NCBI GenBank assembly: GCA_945865395.1 | Contig: CAMBDT010000002.1 | Location: forward strand, 1-41,237 | Direction of reading: 5' to 3' | Source of the DNA: Acidimicrobium ferrooxidans DSM 10331 | Lineage (GTDB): Bacteria > Actinomycetota > Acidimicrobiia > Acidimicrobiales > Ilumatobacteraceae | Length of the DNA: 41,237 nucleotides | Part shown: positions 9,032 to 17,688 of the stretch, in pieces | How the letters are laid out: every line of letters begins with the position of its first letter | Numbering within the stretch: the stretch's first letter is position 1 | The notes under the pieces: model-generated | What the model was told of the DNA's origin: nothing | Seen by the model: only the letters and a program-made list of their open reading frames with translations | Database searches by the model: none | Position numbers and translations under genes: made by a program

Positions 9032-9268
9032 GTGCCTGAAATCGATTTAAGTTGGCGCAGCAGCGGTGCCTGCCAAGGTCTCGACCCCCAGATTTTCTAC
9101 CCAGACAACGAAGAAAACTGCAGCCAGGCAAAATCAGTCTGTAGTGAGTGCAAAGTGCGCATAGCGTGTTTGACGTATGCGCTTGACAGTCGTGAAAAGC
9201 AAGGCGTTTGGGGTGGCACATCTGCCCGTGAACGCCGCAAGTTGTTGCGTACTCGCCGCACCGCTTAA
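9032..9268 (+). CDS. WhiB-family Fe-S transcriptional regulator
   Basis: WRSSGACQGLDPQIFYP...C..CSECKVRIACLTYAL...GVWGGTSARERR: four conserved Cys and the GVWGG turn. SD AAGGGGG precedes GTG 9032 (ORF track starts at GTG 9005). Confidence 0.93.
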   Translation: MPEIDLSWRSSGACQGLDPQIFYPDNEENCSQAKSVCSECKVRIACLTYALDSREKQGVWGGTSARERRKLLRTRRTA

Positions 9269-9280
9269 GAGACTTTTCAG

Positions 9281-10345
9281 ATGAGCGAGATCGAGGTTGC
9301 TGGTTCTTGGCCGCAAGTTATCTCGCAACTTCTGGCTGGCAAAGATTTAAGCGCGAGCCATGCTGGCGCGGCGATGCGCTCGGTGCTTTCGGGTGAGGCG
9401 ACACCGTCGCAGATAACTGCATTCATCGTCGCACTTCGCGCCAAAGGTGAAACTGAAATCGAACTCGAGGGCATGTTGGCCGAGGTTCGTCGCGCCGCCG
9501 AGCGCGTCTTCTTGCCAGACGAAATTGCGCAACGCGCACTAGACATCGTCGGCACTGGCGGCGATCACAGTCACTCGGTAAACGTTTCGACGATGGCGGG
9601 TCTCGTTGTGGCGGGTGCGAAGATTCCGGTTTGCAAACACGGCAGTCGCGCGTCGTCGTCAAAGAGTGGTGCCGCCGATGTACTCGAGGCGCTCGGCGTA
9701 GCGATCGAATTAGACGGCGTCGGCGTGACCAAGTGCGTCGAAGAAACTGGTTTTGGTTTTTGTTTCGCCCAGAGGTTTCATCCGGCCTTCAGATTTACAG
9801 GGCCGTCGCGTCGCGAAATCGGCGTGCCGACTGTTTTTAACTTGCTCGGGCCAATGGCCAACCCTGCGCCAATTTCTTACATGGTCGTCGGTGTCGGTGA
9901 CCCGGCGGCTGCCAATGTGATGGCCAAGGCGTTAGCTACACGTGGCGTGAAGCGTGCTTGGGTCGTGCACGGACACGGCTCAATGGACGAACTTTCGCTC
10001 AGCGGCCCATGTCCCGTGGTTGAAGTGAACTCCGGAAAAATGCGTGAATTCGAAATTAACGCAACTTCACTCGGGCTTGAGCATGCCGATGTCGCAGCAG
10101 TGCGTGGTGGCTCGCCGAAAGATAACGCCAAGATTTTTCGCGATCTGTTAGACGGTAAACAAGGCGCAGTCAGAAATATTGTCGCGCTCAATGCTGCTGC
10201 GGGCATTGTCGTCGCCGGCAAAGCCGACGACATGCGTCAAGGTCTCGAAATTGCATTCGACTCAATTGATTCTGGCGCGGCACGAGATGTTCTCGATGAG
10301 TTAATTCGAGTCAGTGTTGATGCTGCCAAACAGATGGCACAATAA
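9281..10345 (+). CDS. trpD: Anthranilate phosphoribosyltransferase
   Basis: DIVGTGGDHSHSVNVSTMAGLVVAGAKIPVCKHGSRASSSKSGAADVLEALG, GVPTVFNLLGPMANPA, VHGHGSMDELS. Confidence 0.95.
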   Translation: MSEIEVAGSWPQVISQLLAGKDLSASHAGAAMRSVLSGEATPSQITAFIVALRAKGETEIELEGMLAEVRRAAERVFLPDEIAQRALDIVGTGGDHSHSVNVSTMAGLVVAGAKIPVCKHGSRASSSKSGAADVLEALGVAIELDGVGVTKCVEETGFGFCFAQRFHPAFRFTGPSRREIGVPTVFNLLGPMANPAPISYMVVGVGDPAAANVMAKALATRGVKRAWVVHGHGSMDELSLSGPCPVVEVNSGKMREFEINATSLGLEHADVAAVRGGSPKDNAKIFRDLLDGKQGAVRNIVALNAAAGIVVAGKADDMRQGLEIAFDSIDSGAARDVLDELIRVSVDAAKQMAQ

Positions 10346-10350
10346 AAGCC

Positions 10351-11205
10351 ATGAGTGTCAATCAAAAACCAGTTGCTGTTCGCGTGCCCGCGAGTTCGGC
10401 AAACCTTGGCCCTGGTTTTGATGTCTTGGGGTTGGCACTTGACTTGCATCTCGAAGCGGGGTTCGGCAATGCTCCCGCTGAATCGAACGACGCCGATGAA
10501 AATCATCCGCTAACAGTCGCGTTTCGTCATTGCGGTGGCACGCAAGATTTGTGGGTGCGTTCACAAATGCCGATGGGCAAGGGTTTGGGTTTTAGTGGCG
10601 CTGCACGAGTTGCAGGTTGCATTTTGGCTCATGCCGAAAAACACGGTGCAGGTGAAAAAGAATTCGACGAAGCCAAACTCGAAATCTTGCGCATTGCCAG
10701 CGAACTTGAAGGTCATCCCGACAACGCCGCGGCGTCGATGTTCGGCGGCTTTGTCGCCAGCGTCGATGGTTTCGTTGTACGCATACCTACACCGCTCGAT
10801 CCGGCGATTATCGTTTGGGTGCCTCAGCGTCAGCTAACTTCGACCAAAGAATCACGGACAAAATTGCCAGCGAACATTAAGTTCGAAGACGCAGTTTTCA
10901 ATGTCGGGCGCACTGCGCTTTTGGTTGCGGCACTGGCTGCAGGCGACATTCGTGCGTTATCGATTGCGACCGGAGACCGTCTGCACCAAGATTTGCGATT
11001 CACCAAAGCGCCTGAGTCAAAATTGGCGCTTCAAGCCGCCGTCAATGCTGGTGCGTGGTGCGCCTGGTTGTCTGGTTCGGGGCCAACGATTGCGGCGATG
11101 GTTGATCACGGTTCTGCGCAACGAATTGACGAGGCGTTACCAGCCAACGGTGCAAAAATGGTTTTAGGTGTTGCGCCACAAGGGGCTGAACTTTTCGCAA
11201 TCTAA
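10351..11205 (+). CDS. thrB: Homoserine kinase (GHMP family)
   Basis: VRVPASSANLGPGFDVLGLALDL, GLGFSGAARVAGC, ELEGHPDNAAASMFGG, WLSGSGPTIAAM. Confidence 0.93.
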   Translation: MSVNQKPVAVRVPASSANLGPGFDVLGLALDLHLEAGFGNAPAESNDADENHPLTVAFRHCGGTQDLWVRSQMPMGKGLGFSGAARVAGCILAHAEKHGAGEKEFDEAKLEILRIASELEGHPDNAAASMFGGFVASVDGFVVRIPTPLDPAIIVWVPQRQLTSTKESRTKLPANIKFEDAVFNVGRTALLVAALAAGDIRALSIATGDRLHQDLRFTKAPESKLALQAAVNAGAWCAWLSGSGPTIAAMVDHGSAQRIDEALPANGAKMVLGVAPQGAELFAI

Positions 11206-11229
11206 CTGTGCAACACGCTTCGGGCAATG

Positions 11230-11255
11230 TTGTTGATGTAAAGCAACATCAACAA
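11230..11255 (+). other. 10-bp perfect stem-loop in the thrB / small Cys-rich gene intergenic region
   Basis: TTGTTGATGT-AAAGCA-ACATCAACAA; no U-tract follows. Confidence 0.5.
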
Positions 11256-11279
11256 GACCCAAGTCAAGGAGCAAAGTTC

Positions 11280-11537
11280 GTGCAAGATTTCCCCGCAATC
11301 AAAGCAACTAACAACACTGCGTCTGGCAATACCGACTCATTGGTCGATGTTCTATCAATCAGTTGCGACGATTGCGTGATGCGGGCCACTGCAGCCTGTG
11401 ACGATTGTGTCGTCTCGTTTTTCTGCGAAGATTCAGGCGCCCAGGCCGTTGTTTTAGACCTCGAAGAGCAAAGAACTCTGCGAATGCTGGCAAATGCCGG
11501 TTTAGTGCCTACGCTTCGGCATCGTGCAGTTAGCTGA
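11280..11537 (+). CDS. Small conserved-type Cys-rich protein (CDDCVM...CDDCVVSFFC)
   Basis: AAGGAG (11266-11271) 8 nt before GTG 11280; Cys motifs CDDCVMRATAACDDCVVSFFCED. ORF track extends upstream to 11208. Confidence 0.7.
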   Translation: MQDFPAIKATNNTASGNTDSLVDVLSISCDDCVMRATAACDDCVVSFFCEDSGAQAVVLDLEEQRTLRMLANAGLVPTLRHRAVS

Positions 11538-12672
11538 CGAATCAGGTTCAACCCACAACTCAAGTTATACATCCCAACTTTTGAGTCTTGGTCGCAAGGC
11601 GGGGCTCGCTGAAGTTGGCGTGGCCAGCGCCGAAGTCTTGCATCGCGCACGAGAGGCGATCAATCATCGCAAAGAGCAAGGTCTGCACAACCAAATGCAG
11701 TTCACCTATCGCAACCCAGAGCGCAGCACCGACCCAACCAAGACTTTGCCTTCGGCAAGGTCGGTGATTGTCGGTGCATATTCGTATTCACATTCTTCTT
11801 CGCGAACTCCCGAAAAAGCGAACGAACTTTCGGCGCGAGTCGCCCGATATGTATGGTCTGACTATTACGCGCAGTTGCGCCAGTCGCTCGGTCAAATCGC
11901 GCGTCAACTCGAACTCGATGGTCATCGCGCTGTGGTGCTTGCAGACGACAATGCGATGGTCGATCGTGAAGTTGCATATCAAGCAGGTTTAGGTTGGTTC
12001 GGAAAAAATTCAAACCTGTTGATTTCTGGGGCAGGAAGTTATTTTGTTCTTGGATGCATTATTACGAACGCCGAACTGTCGGTGGCAACTCAGCAGGTCG
12101 AAGATGGCTGCGCGTCTTGTCGGCGATGCCTCGACAACTGCCCAACAAACGCAATAGTTGCACCAGGTGTGATCGATGCCAATAAATGTCTGGCGTGGTT
12201 GTTGCAAAAACCTGGCGTATTTGACCGCAACTACCGCGTTGCCCTCGGCGATCGAATTTACGGTTGCGACGACTGTCAAGAAGTTTGTCCGCCGACAATT
12301 CGGTTCGAGAAAAAATCAAACATTTCGACGGTTGCGATATCGGTTAAGCAACCTACGGCGTGGGTTTCAGTTGCAAAAATTTTGACTAGCGACGATGAAT
12401 CGCTGATCAAAGAGTTTGGCGCTTGGTATCTCGCCAATCGCGACCCAAAATGGTTGCGACGCAACGCCCTGATCATTCTCGGCAATATTGGTGACGCTAA
12501 AGATGCGCTAGTGCTCAAATTGTTGAAGCAATATTTAAGTCATGCAGACCCAGTGCTTCGCGCCCACGCCGTTTGGGCTGCGGCTCGCTTGGGGCTCGAT
12601 CACTTAATTAATAGAGATGACGACGATCAACTTGTGCAAGAAGAATTGCAGTCTTTGCCAAGCGTAAAGTGA
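11524..12672 (+). CDS. queG: Epoxyqueuosine reductase (QueG-like) with C-terminal HEAT-like repeats
   Basis: REVAYQAGLGWFGKNSNLLI, [4Fe-4S] motifs CASCRRCLDNCPTNAI and CDDCQEVCP; C-terminal NPKWLRRNALIILGNIGD-type repeat region. Confidence 0.88.
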   Translation: MQLADESGSTHNSSYTSQLLSLGRKAGLAEVGVASAEVLHRAREAINHRKEQGLHNQMQFTYRNPERSTDPTKTLPSARSVIVGAYSYSHSSSRTPEKANELSARVARYVWSDYYAQLRQSLGQIARQLELDGHRAVVLADDNAMVDREVAYQAGLGWFGKNSNLLISGAGSYFVLGCIITNAELSVATQQVEDGCASCRRCLDNCPTNAIVAPGVIDANKCLAWLLQKPGVFDRNYRVALGDRIYGCDDCQEVCPPTIRFEKKSNISTVAISVKQPTAWVSVAKILTSDDESLIKEFGAWYLANRDPKWLRRNALIILGNIGDAKDALVLKLLKQYLSHADPVLRAHAVWAAARLGLDHLINRDDDDQLVQEELQSLPSVK

Positions 12673-12678
12673 ATAGCC

Positions 12679-13806
12679 ATGAAACATCTTTTGGTCACAA
12701 ATGATTTTCCGCCAAAAATTGGTGGCATTCAAAATCTGCTTTTTGAGTGGTGGCGACGATTGCCACCCGAAAGTTTTGCAGTTTTGACCAGCCCATACTC
12801 GGGCAGCAAAACATTCGACGCGGCGCAAGATTTTGAAATTCGTCGCACCCGTGAGCCGGTTTTATTGCCACATCCGCTATTGGTTCGCAAGATCAACAAA
12901 ATGGCGGCAGAGGTTGGTGCTGATCTTGTTGTTTTAGATCCTGCATTGCCACTCGGTTTAGTTGGGCCGCATTTAAGTTTGCCTTACGCAGTTGTTTTGC
13001 ACGGCGCCGAGATAACAGTGCCTGGGCGACTACCTGTTGCCTCGCGATTGCTGAAGAGAGTTTTAAATGGCGCTGAAATTATTATTGCGTCAGGCAGTTA
13101 TCCGGCGGCAGAGGCGTCACGTGTTTGTGTCTCTGCTGACAAAGTTAAAATCATTACGCCAGGTGTAGATACCCAGAGATTCAAAGTTCTAACGCCCGAA
13201 CAAAAGATCGAAGCACGCAATCGATTCGGCGTCGCCGACGACGCAGAACTGATCGTTGGCGTCAGCCGACTAGTGCCGCGCAAAGGGTTTGATGTGTTGA
13301 TTCGCGCCGTTGCACATCTTGCGACCGAGCATCCCAAATTGCGGTTGATCATTGGCGGCGAGGGTCGTGATCGTGCGCGACTCGAGAGAATTGCGCGCGA
13401 GTTGCGATCGCCGACTACTTTTTTGGGGCGAGTTACCGAAGATGACTTGCCGAAACTTTATGGCTGTGCTGACGTCAACGCAATGTTGTGTCGTAGGCGA
13501 TGGATGGGTCTCGAGCAAGAGGGCTTCGGCATCGTGTTCGCCGAAGCTGCAGCATGTGGCGTGCCGCAGATCGCCGGTCGAAGCGGTGGGGCTGCCGACG
13601 CGGTCGAACACACGAAAACAGGTTTGATCGTTGAAAATCCAACACGAGTCGATGATGTCGTCTCGGCTTTGCGGGGGCTGCTTACCGACAAGCCGCAGCG
13701 CGTGCAAATGGGGCAGGCTTCGCGACTGCGTGCCGAGAACCTGTTCGACTACGACAAACTTGCCCTAGATCTGGGGCAATTATTGGGCGTTGACCAGTCG
13801 TTATAG
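12679..13806 (+). CDS. GT4 glycosyltransferase, PimB-like (phosphatidyl-myo-inositol mannosyltransferase family)
   Basis: LLVTNDFPPKIGGIQNLLFEWWRRLP, VLHGAEITVPGRLP, GVSRLVPRKGFDVLIRAV, EQEGFGIVFAEAAACGVPQIAGRSGGAADAV. Confidence 0.85.
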   Translation: MKHLLVTNDFPPKIGGIQNLLFEWWRRLPPESFAVLTSPYSGSKTFDAAQDFEIRRTREPVLLPHPLLVRKINKMAAEVGADLVVLDPALPLGLVGPHLSLPYAVVLHGAEITVPGRLPVASRLLKRVLNGAEIIIASGSYPAAEASRVCVSADKVKIITPGVDTQRFKVLTPEQKIEARNRFGVADDAELIVGVSRLVPRKGFDVLIRAVAHLATEHPKLRLIIGGEGRDRARLERIARELRSPTTFLGRVTEDDLPKLYGCADVNAMLCRRRWMGLEQEGFGIVFAEAAACGVPQIAGRSGGAADAVEHTKTGLIVENPTRVDDVVSALRGLLTDKPQRVQMGQASRLRAENLFDYDKLALDLGQLLGVDQSL

Positions 13807-13837
13807 AAAGTTCGCAAAATAGTGGTTTAATATATGT

Positions 13838-14269
13838 GTGGTTGATTCAGCATTTGAAACAGAAGTAATCGCTGCCTCTGCCGACAAGTGTTTTGGTGTC
13901 GCGATTGACGTCGAGCGATATCCAGAATGGGCGCCAGATATCAAAGAGGCCGTTGTGCGCGAGCGAGATTCGCAAAATCGCCCAGTGCTAGTCGAATATC
14001 GCGCTTCCGCTTTGGGTCGCAGCACCCACTACACCCTTAAGTACGACTACGCCAATGCGCCACAGCAGATCACTTGGCACCTCTCGCAAGGTGACATCAT
14101 GCGGTCAATTGATGGTTCATATGAGTTCGAGCAATCAGATGCGAATACGAAAGTTACTTATTCGCTGTCGGTTGAGTTGATTGTGCCACTTCCCGGTTTC
14201 ATTAAGCGCAGGGCTGAAGGTCGCATTTTGCACACACTGAAAGAACTAAAGGTTCGCTGCGAGTCGTGA
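13838..14269 (+). CDS. SRPBCC-family protein (polyketide cyclase/START-like)
   Basis: FETEVIAASADKCFGVAIDVERYPEWAPDIKEAVV... and a C-terminal amphipathic helix; GTGA overlap with the next gene. Confidence 0.82.
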   Translation: MVDSAFETEVIAASADKCFGVAIDVERYPEWAPDIKEAVVRERDSQNRPVLVEYRASALGRSTHYTLKYDYANAPQQITWHLSQGDIMRSIDGSYEFEQSDANTKVTYSLSVELIVPLPGFIKRRAEGRILHTLKELKVRCES

Positions 14270-15126
14270 CCGCTGTTGCCGGCATTGATGTCGGCGGAAC
14301 TAAGTGTCTTGGGGTGTTGTTCGAGGGCGGACAAATTGTTGGCACTGTTCGTCGCCCGACGCCTCACGCTGATGAGCTTGTAGCAACACTCGTAGAAATC
14401 GCCCGTGAACTTGGCGACTATAAATCTTTGGGCATTGGTGTGCCTGGCTTGATTACACCCCAAGGCGTAGTACGCGAGTCGCCCAATTTAACTGGCGCTA
14501 TCGAACTTGATTTGCGCACGCGACTAGAAAAAGAATTGGGTCACCCAATCGATGTCGAAAATGATGCGACATGTGCGGCGCATTCAGAGTGGAAGTTTGG
14601 TGCTGGTCGCGGGGCGACCGACATGTGGTTAGTCACTTTGGGCACTGGCATCGGCGGCGGTTTTGTATCTGGTTCAAAATTGCAACGGGGTAGTCACGGT
14701 TTTGCGGGAGAGATCGGACATATGGTCGTCGAGTCGCAGGGCATCTTGTGTCCGTGTGGTCAACGCGGTTGCTGGGAGCGTTACGCATCGGGTTCGGGTT
14801 TGGCGACTATTGCCGGCGGTGAACGTGGCGAAGATGTCATCGCCCGCGCGGTTGCTGGTGACAAGCAGGCGCTTGGCTACCTAGATGTTTTTGGTCGTTG
14901 GGTCGCGGTTGGTTTGGTCAATCTGACAAACATTACCGACCCGAATGTGATCGTCATCGGTGGTGGCATGGCTGAAGCAGCCGACACTTTGATGCCGTAT
15001 ATAAAAAAATGGTTCAAAGAATTGCTCTACGCCCCTGATAATCGTGATCATCCAGATTTGCGTGTGGCGCAACTCGGCGAACATGCAGGCGCAATTGGCG
15101 CGGCGCTTTTGGGTGCGGGTGTTTAG
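14266..15126 (+). CDS. ROK-family glucokinase-like sugar kinase
   Basis: GIDVGGTKCLGVL, NDATCAAHSEWKFGAGRG, GTGIGGGFVSG, GxCPCGQRGCWERYASG. Confidence 0.9.
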   Translation: MTAVAGIDVGGTKCLGVLFEGGQIVGTVRRPTPHADELVATLVEIARELGDYKSLGIGVPGLITPQGVVRESPNLTGAIELDLRTRLEKELGHPIDVENDATCAAHSEWKFGAGRGATDMWLVTLGTGIGGGFVSGSKLQRGSHGFAGEIGHMVVESQGILCPCGQRGCWERYASGSGLATIAGGERGEDVIARAVAGDKQALGYLDVFGRWVAVGLVNLTNITDPNVIVIGGGMAEAADTLMPYIKKWFKELLYAPDNRDHPDLRVAQLGEHAGAIGAALLGAGV

Positions 15127-16577
15127 TTAATCCAATTCATCGAGCGCTGAATCGCCGTTTGCCAAGCCTCGTAGCCGAGAGCGACAGATTTTGGTTCAAA
15201 CTTTTGATCGAGTTGCCACGCTGCTGAAATCTCATCGGTCGAGCTCCAGACTTTTTCGCATAGCCCGGCCAAGAAGGCGGCGCCCATCGCGGTTGTTTCG
15301 AGTTGTTTGGGTCGCAGCACCGTGCAATTCAAATGATCGGCTTGAAGTTGAAGCATAAAGTCAACAACTGCGGCACCGCCATCAACTCGAAGGTCTTTGA
15401 TTTCTACGCCAGAAGCCGCGCTCATTGACTCGACGACGTCGCGAGTTTGAAAAACTATTGACTCGATTGTTGCACGAGCGATGTGAGCGCGGGTCGTGCC
15501 ACGAGTGATGCCAAAAATTGAACCTCGTGCGTATGGGTCCCACCACGGGCTGCCAAGACCTGCGAATGCTGGCACCAAAACAACGCCACCAGAATCTGCG
15601 ACCGACTGGGCAAGAGGGCCGATCTCTCTGGCGTGATCAATAATGTTTAGACCGTCACGCAGCCACTGAATTGCCGCGCCGGTTACAAAAATTGCGCCTT
15701 CCAGGGCGTACACGGGTTTTTGCGATTCAATCTGCCAAGCAACGGTTGTCAAGATGCCATTTTGTGGCTCAGGACACTTTGTGCCGACATTCATCAGCAC
15801 AAAACTGCCGGTGCCATATGTATTTTTTGTGGCGCCTGTCGTAAAACAAGCCTGACCGAAAAGCGCGGCTTGCTGGTCACCAGCGACGCCAGAAATCGGA
15901 ATTGAGTCGGGTAATGCACCGTGTTTAACTGTCAAACCGAATCTGCTGCTCGATGGCAAAACAGTCGGCAGGTTTTTTATCGGCACGTTCAGCAGTTCGC
16001 AGAGTTCTTCGCTCCAGCACATTTTGTTGATATTGAACAACATCGTGCGACTTGCGTTCGTTACATCAGTTACGAACGATTTGTGACCCGACAGTTTGAA
16101 GATAAGCCACGCGTCAATAGTGCCGAGGCATAAATCATCATCGACTTTTATTTCACGATTTCTAATCAACCACTCGAATTTGGTGCCCGAGAAATATGGG
16201 TCAAGTACCAGACCAGTTTGCTGTCGAACCGTTGTCAGATGATTGGTGAGTTGCTCGCAACGGTCAGCGGTACGCCGATCTTGCCAGACAATCGCCGAGC
16301 CATATGGCGCGCCAGATTTACGACTCCAGGCGACGACAGTTTCGCGTTGGTTCGTTATGCCGATCGCCGAGATTGGCTCGCTCAACTGACCGATCACTTC
16401 TTGCAACGTGACCAGCACTGCTTGCCAAATTTCTTCGGCATCGTGCTCGACCCAACCAGGCCGTGGAAAGAATTGCGTGAACTCGCGATATGAACTTAAT
16501 TCAGATGGTCCAGACGCACGAACGACCCGAGATCGAACACCAGTTGTGCCGGCGTCGATCGCAATTACAACACCCAT
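15123..16577 (-). CDS. glpK: Glycerol kinase
   Basis: AIDAGTTGVRSRVVR, FPRPGWVEHDAEEIW, GITNQRETVVAWSRKSG, YGTGSFVLMN, GLGSPWWDPYARGSIFGITRGT, VDGGAAVVDFMLQLQADHL. Confidence 0.94.
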   Translation of the reverse strand: MGVVIAIDAGTTGVRSRVVRASGPSELSSYREFTQFFPRPGWVEHDAEEIWQAVLVTLQEVIGQLSEPISAIGITNQRETVVAWSRKSGAPYGSAIVWQDRRTADRCEQLTNHLTTVRQQTGLVLDPYFSGTKFEWLIRNREIKVDDDLCLGTIDAWLIFKLSGHKSFVTDVTNASRTMLFNINKMCWSEELCELLNVPIKNLPTVLPSSSRFGLTVKHGALPDSIPISGVAGDQQAALFGQACFTTGATKNTYGTGSFVLMNVGTKCPEPQNGILTTVAWQIESQKPVYALEGAIFVTGAAIQWLRDGLNIIDHAREIGPLAQSVADSGGVVLVPAFAGLGSPWWDPYARGSIFGITRGTTRAHIARATIESIVFQTRDVVESMSAASGVEIKDLRVDGGAAVVDFMLQLQADHLNCTVLRPKQLETTAMGAAFLAGLCEKVWSSTDEISAAWQLDQKFEPKSVALGYEAWQTAIQRSMNWIN

Positions 16578-16588
16578 TTAACGAAACC

Positions 16589-17398
16589 CTAATCTGTCGA
16601 AGAACTTGAGATCACTAGTTGACTGAGCTGACTGAAAATATCTGGGCAGGTGACCATAAATTCTTTGGGTGAAGATTTGCCGCCAGAAAAATTGCCAGAC
16701 TTCGCGCCAGATTCAACCGCGATTAGTTCAGCCGCTGCGATATCCCACTGGTGCAAATTTTCTTCGAAGTATGCATCGAGTCGGCCGCAAGCCACAAAAC
16801 AGATGTCGATACTCGCTGCGCCGAAGCGCCGAATGTCGCGAACCTGATGAATAAATTTCGCCACGCGCTTCGACTGAATTGTTCGCTGTTCGGGCGAATA
16901 GCTAAAGCCGGTGCAAACGAGCGCTTTCGAAACGTCGCTAGTCGTGTTGCAAAAAATCTGGTTGTTGTTCAAGAACGCACCCTGCCCGCGAACGGCATGA
17001 AACATTTCATCAAGTGCGGCGATATAAACCGCACCAACTAATGGGCCGTTCTCATCGCTGACACCAATTGAGACGCTCCAACCTGGCAGGGCATACAGAA
17101 AATTCGTCGTACCATCAATCGGATCGATGCACCAAGTGATGCCGCTCGTGCCTGAGATTGAGGCGCCTTCTTCGCCGACGATCGCATCTTTTGGTCGACG
17201 ACTGCGAATTTCGCCAACGATATATTTTTCGGTGGCACGATCAAATTCGGTGACCATATCGGTGCTCGTGCTTTTAGTTTCAACTTGAGTCAGACCAGCA
17301 AGACGGCCCGCCAGGGCATTCTTTCCACCGGTCATGGCAAGTGTCTTGCAAATTTCTAGAAGTTCGTTCGCTAATTGCGGATCATTGGTTTTGCTCAC
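16589..17398 (-). CDS. Inositol monophosphatase family protein
   Basis: VGEEGASISGTSGITWCIDPIDGTTNFLYALPGWSVSIGV; C-terminal QWDIAAAELIAVESG. Confidence 0.92.
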   Translation of the reverse strand: MSKTNDPQLANELLEICKTLAMTGGKNALAGRLAGLTQVETKSTSTDMVTEFDRATEKYIVGEIRSRRPKDAIVGEEGASISGTSGITWCIDPIDGTTNFLYALPGWSVSIGVSDENGPLVGAVYIAALDEMFHAVRGQGAFLNNNQIFCNTTSDVSKALVCTGFSYSPEQRTIQSKRVAKFIHQVRDIRRFGAASIDICFVACGRLDAYFEENLHQWDIAAAELIAVESGAKSGNFSGGKSSPKEFMVTCPDIFSQLSQLVISSSSTD

Positions 17399-17658
17399 TT
17401 ACGATCCTCAAGTTCTTTCCATTCTCCTGTTGCACGCAAGACCAAAACGGCGACCACGCCCATGCCAAAGGCACCAGTAACAGCGCCGATAATTAAACCA
17501 ATCGAGTTTGGAACATCGCAGTCACCTTGGCATTGCAAATCGACGAGTGTGAACCCAATCAACGCTCCGGCGACACCCGCAACAATTATCGAAACGAAAG
17601 CGACCACGCGAGCCAAAACAGATGGCAGGGCCGACAACCGACGGTCTTGTTGATTCAT
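17395..17658 (-). CDS. Small two-TM membrane protein
   Basis: Two hydrophobic segments (VVAFVSIIVAGVAGALIGFTLV, IGLIIGAVTGAFGMGVVAVLVL); 4-nt overlap with the IMPase start. Confidence 0.65.
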   Translation of the reverse strand: MNQQDRRLSALPSVLARVVAFVSIIVAGVAGALIGFTLVDLQCQGDCDVPNSIGLIIGAVTGAFGMGVVAVLVLRATGEWKELEDRK

Positions 17659-17688
17659 GGGTATGAGTTTATGACTAGCGTCTGAATC

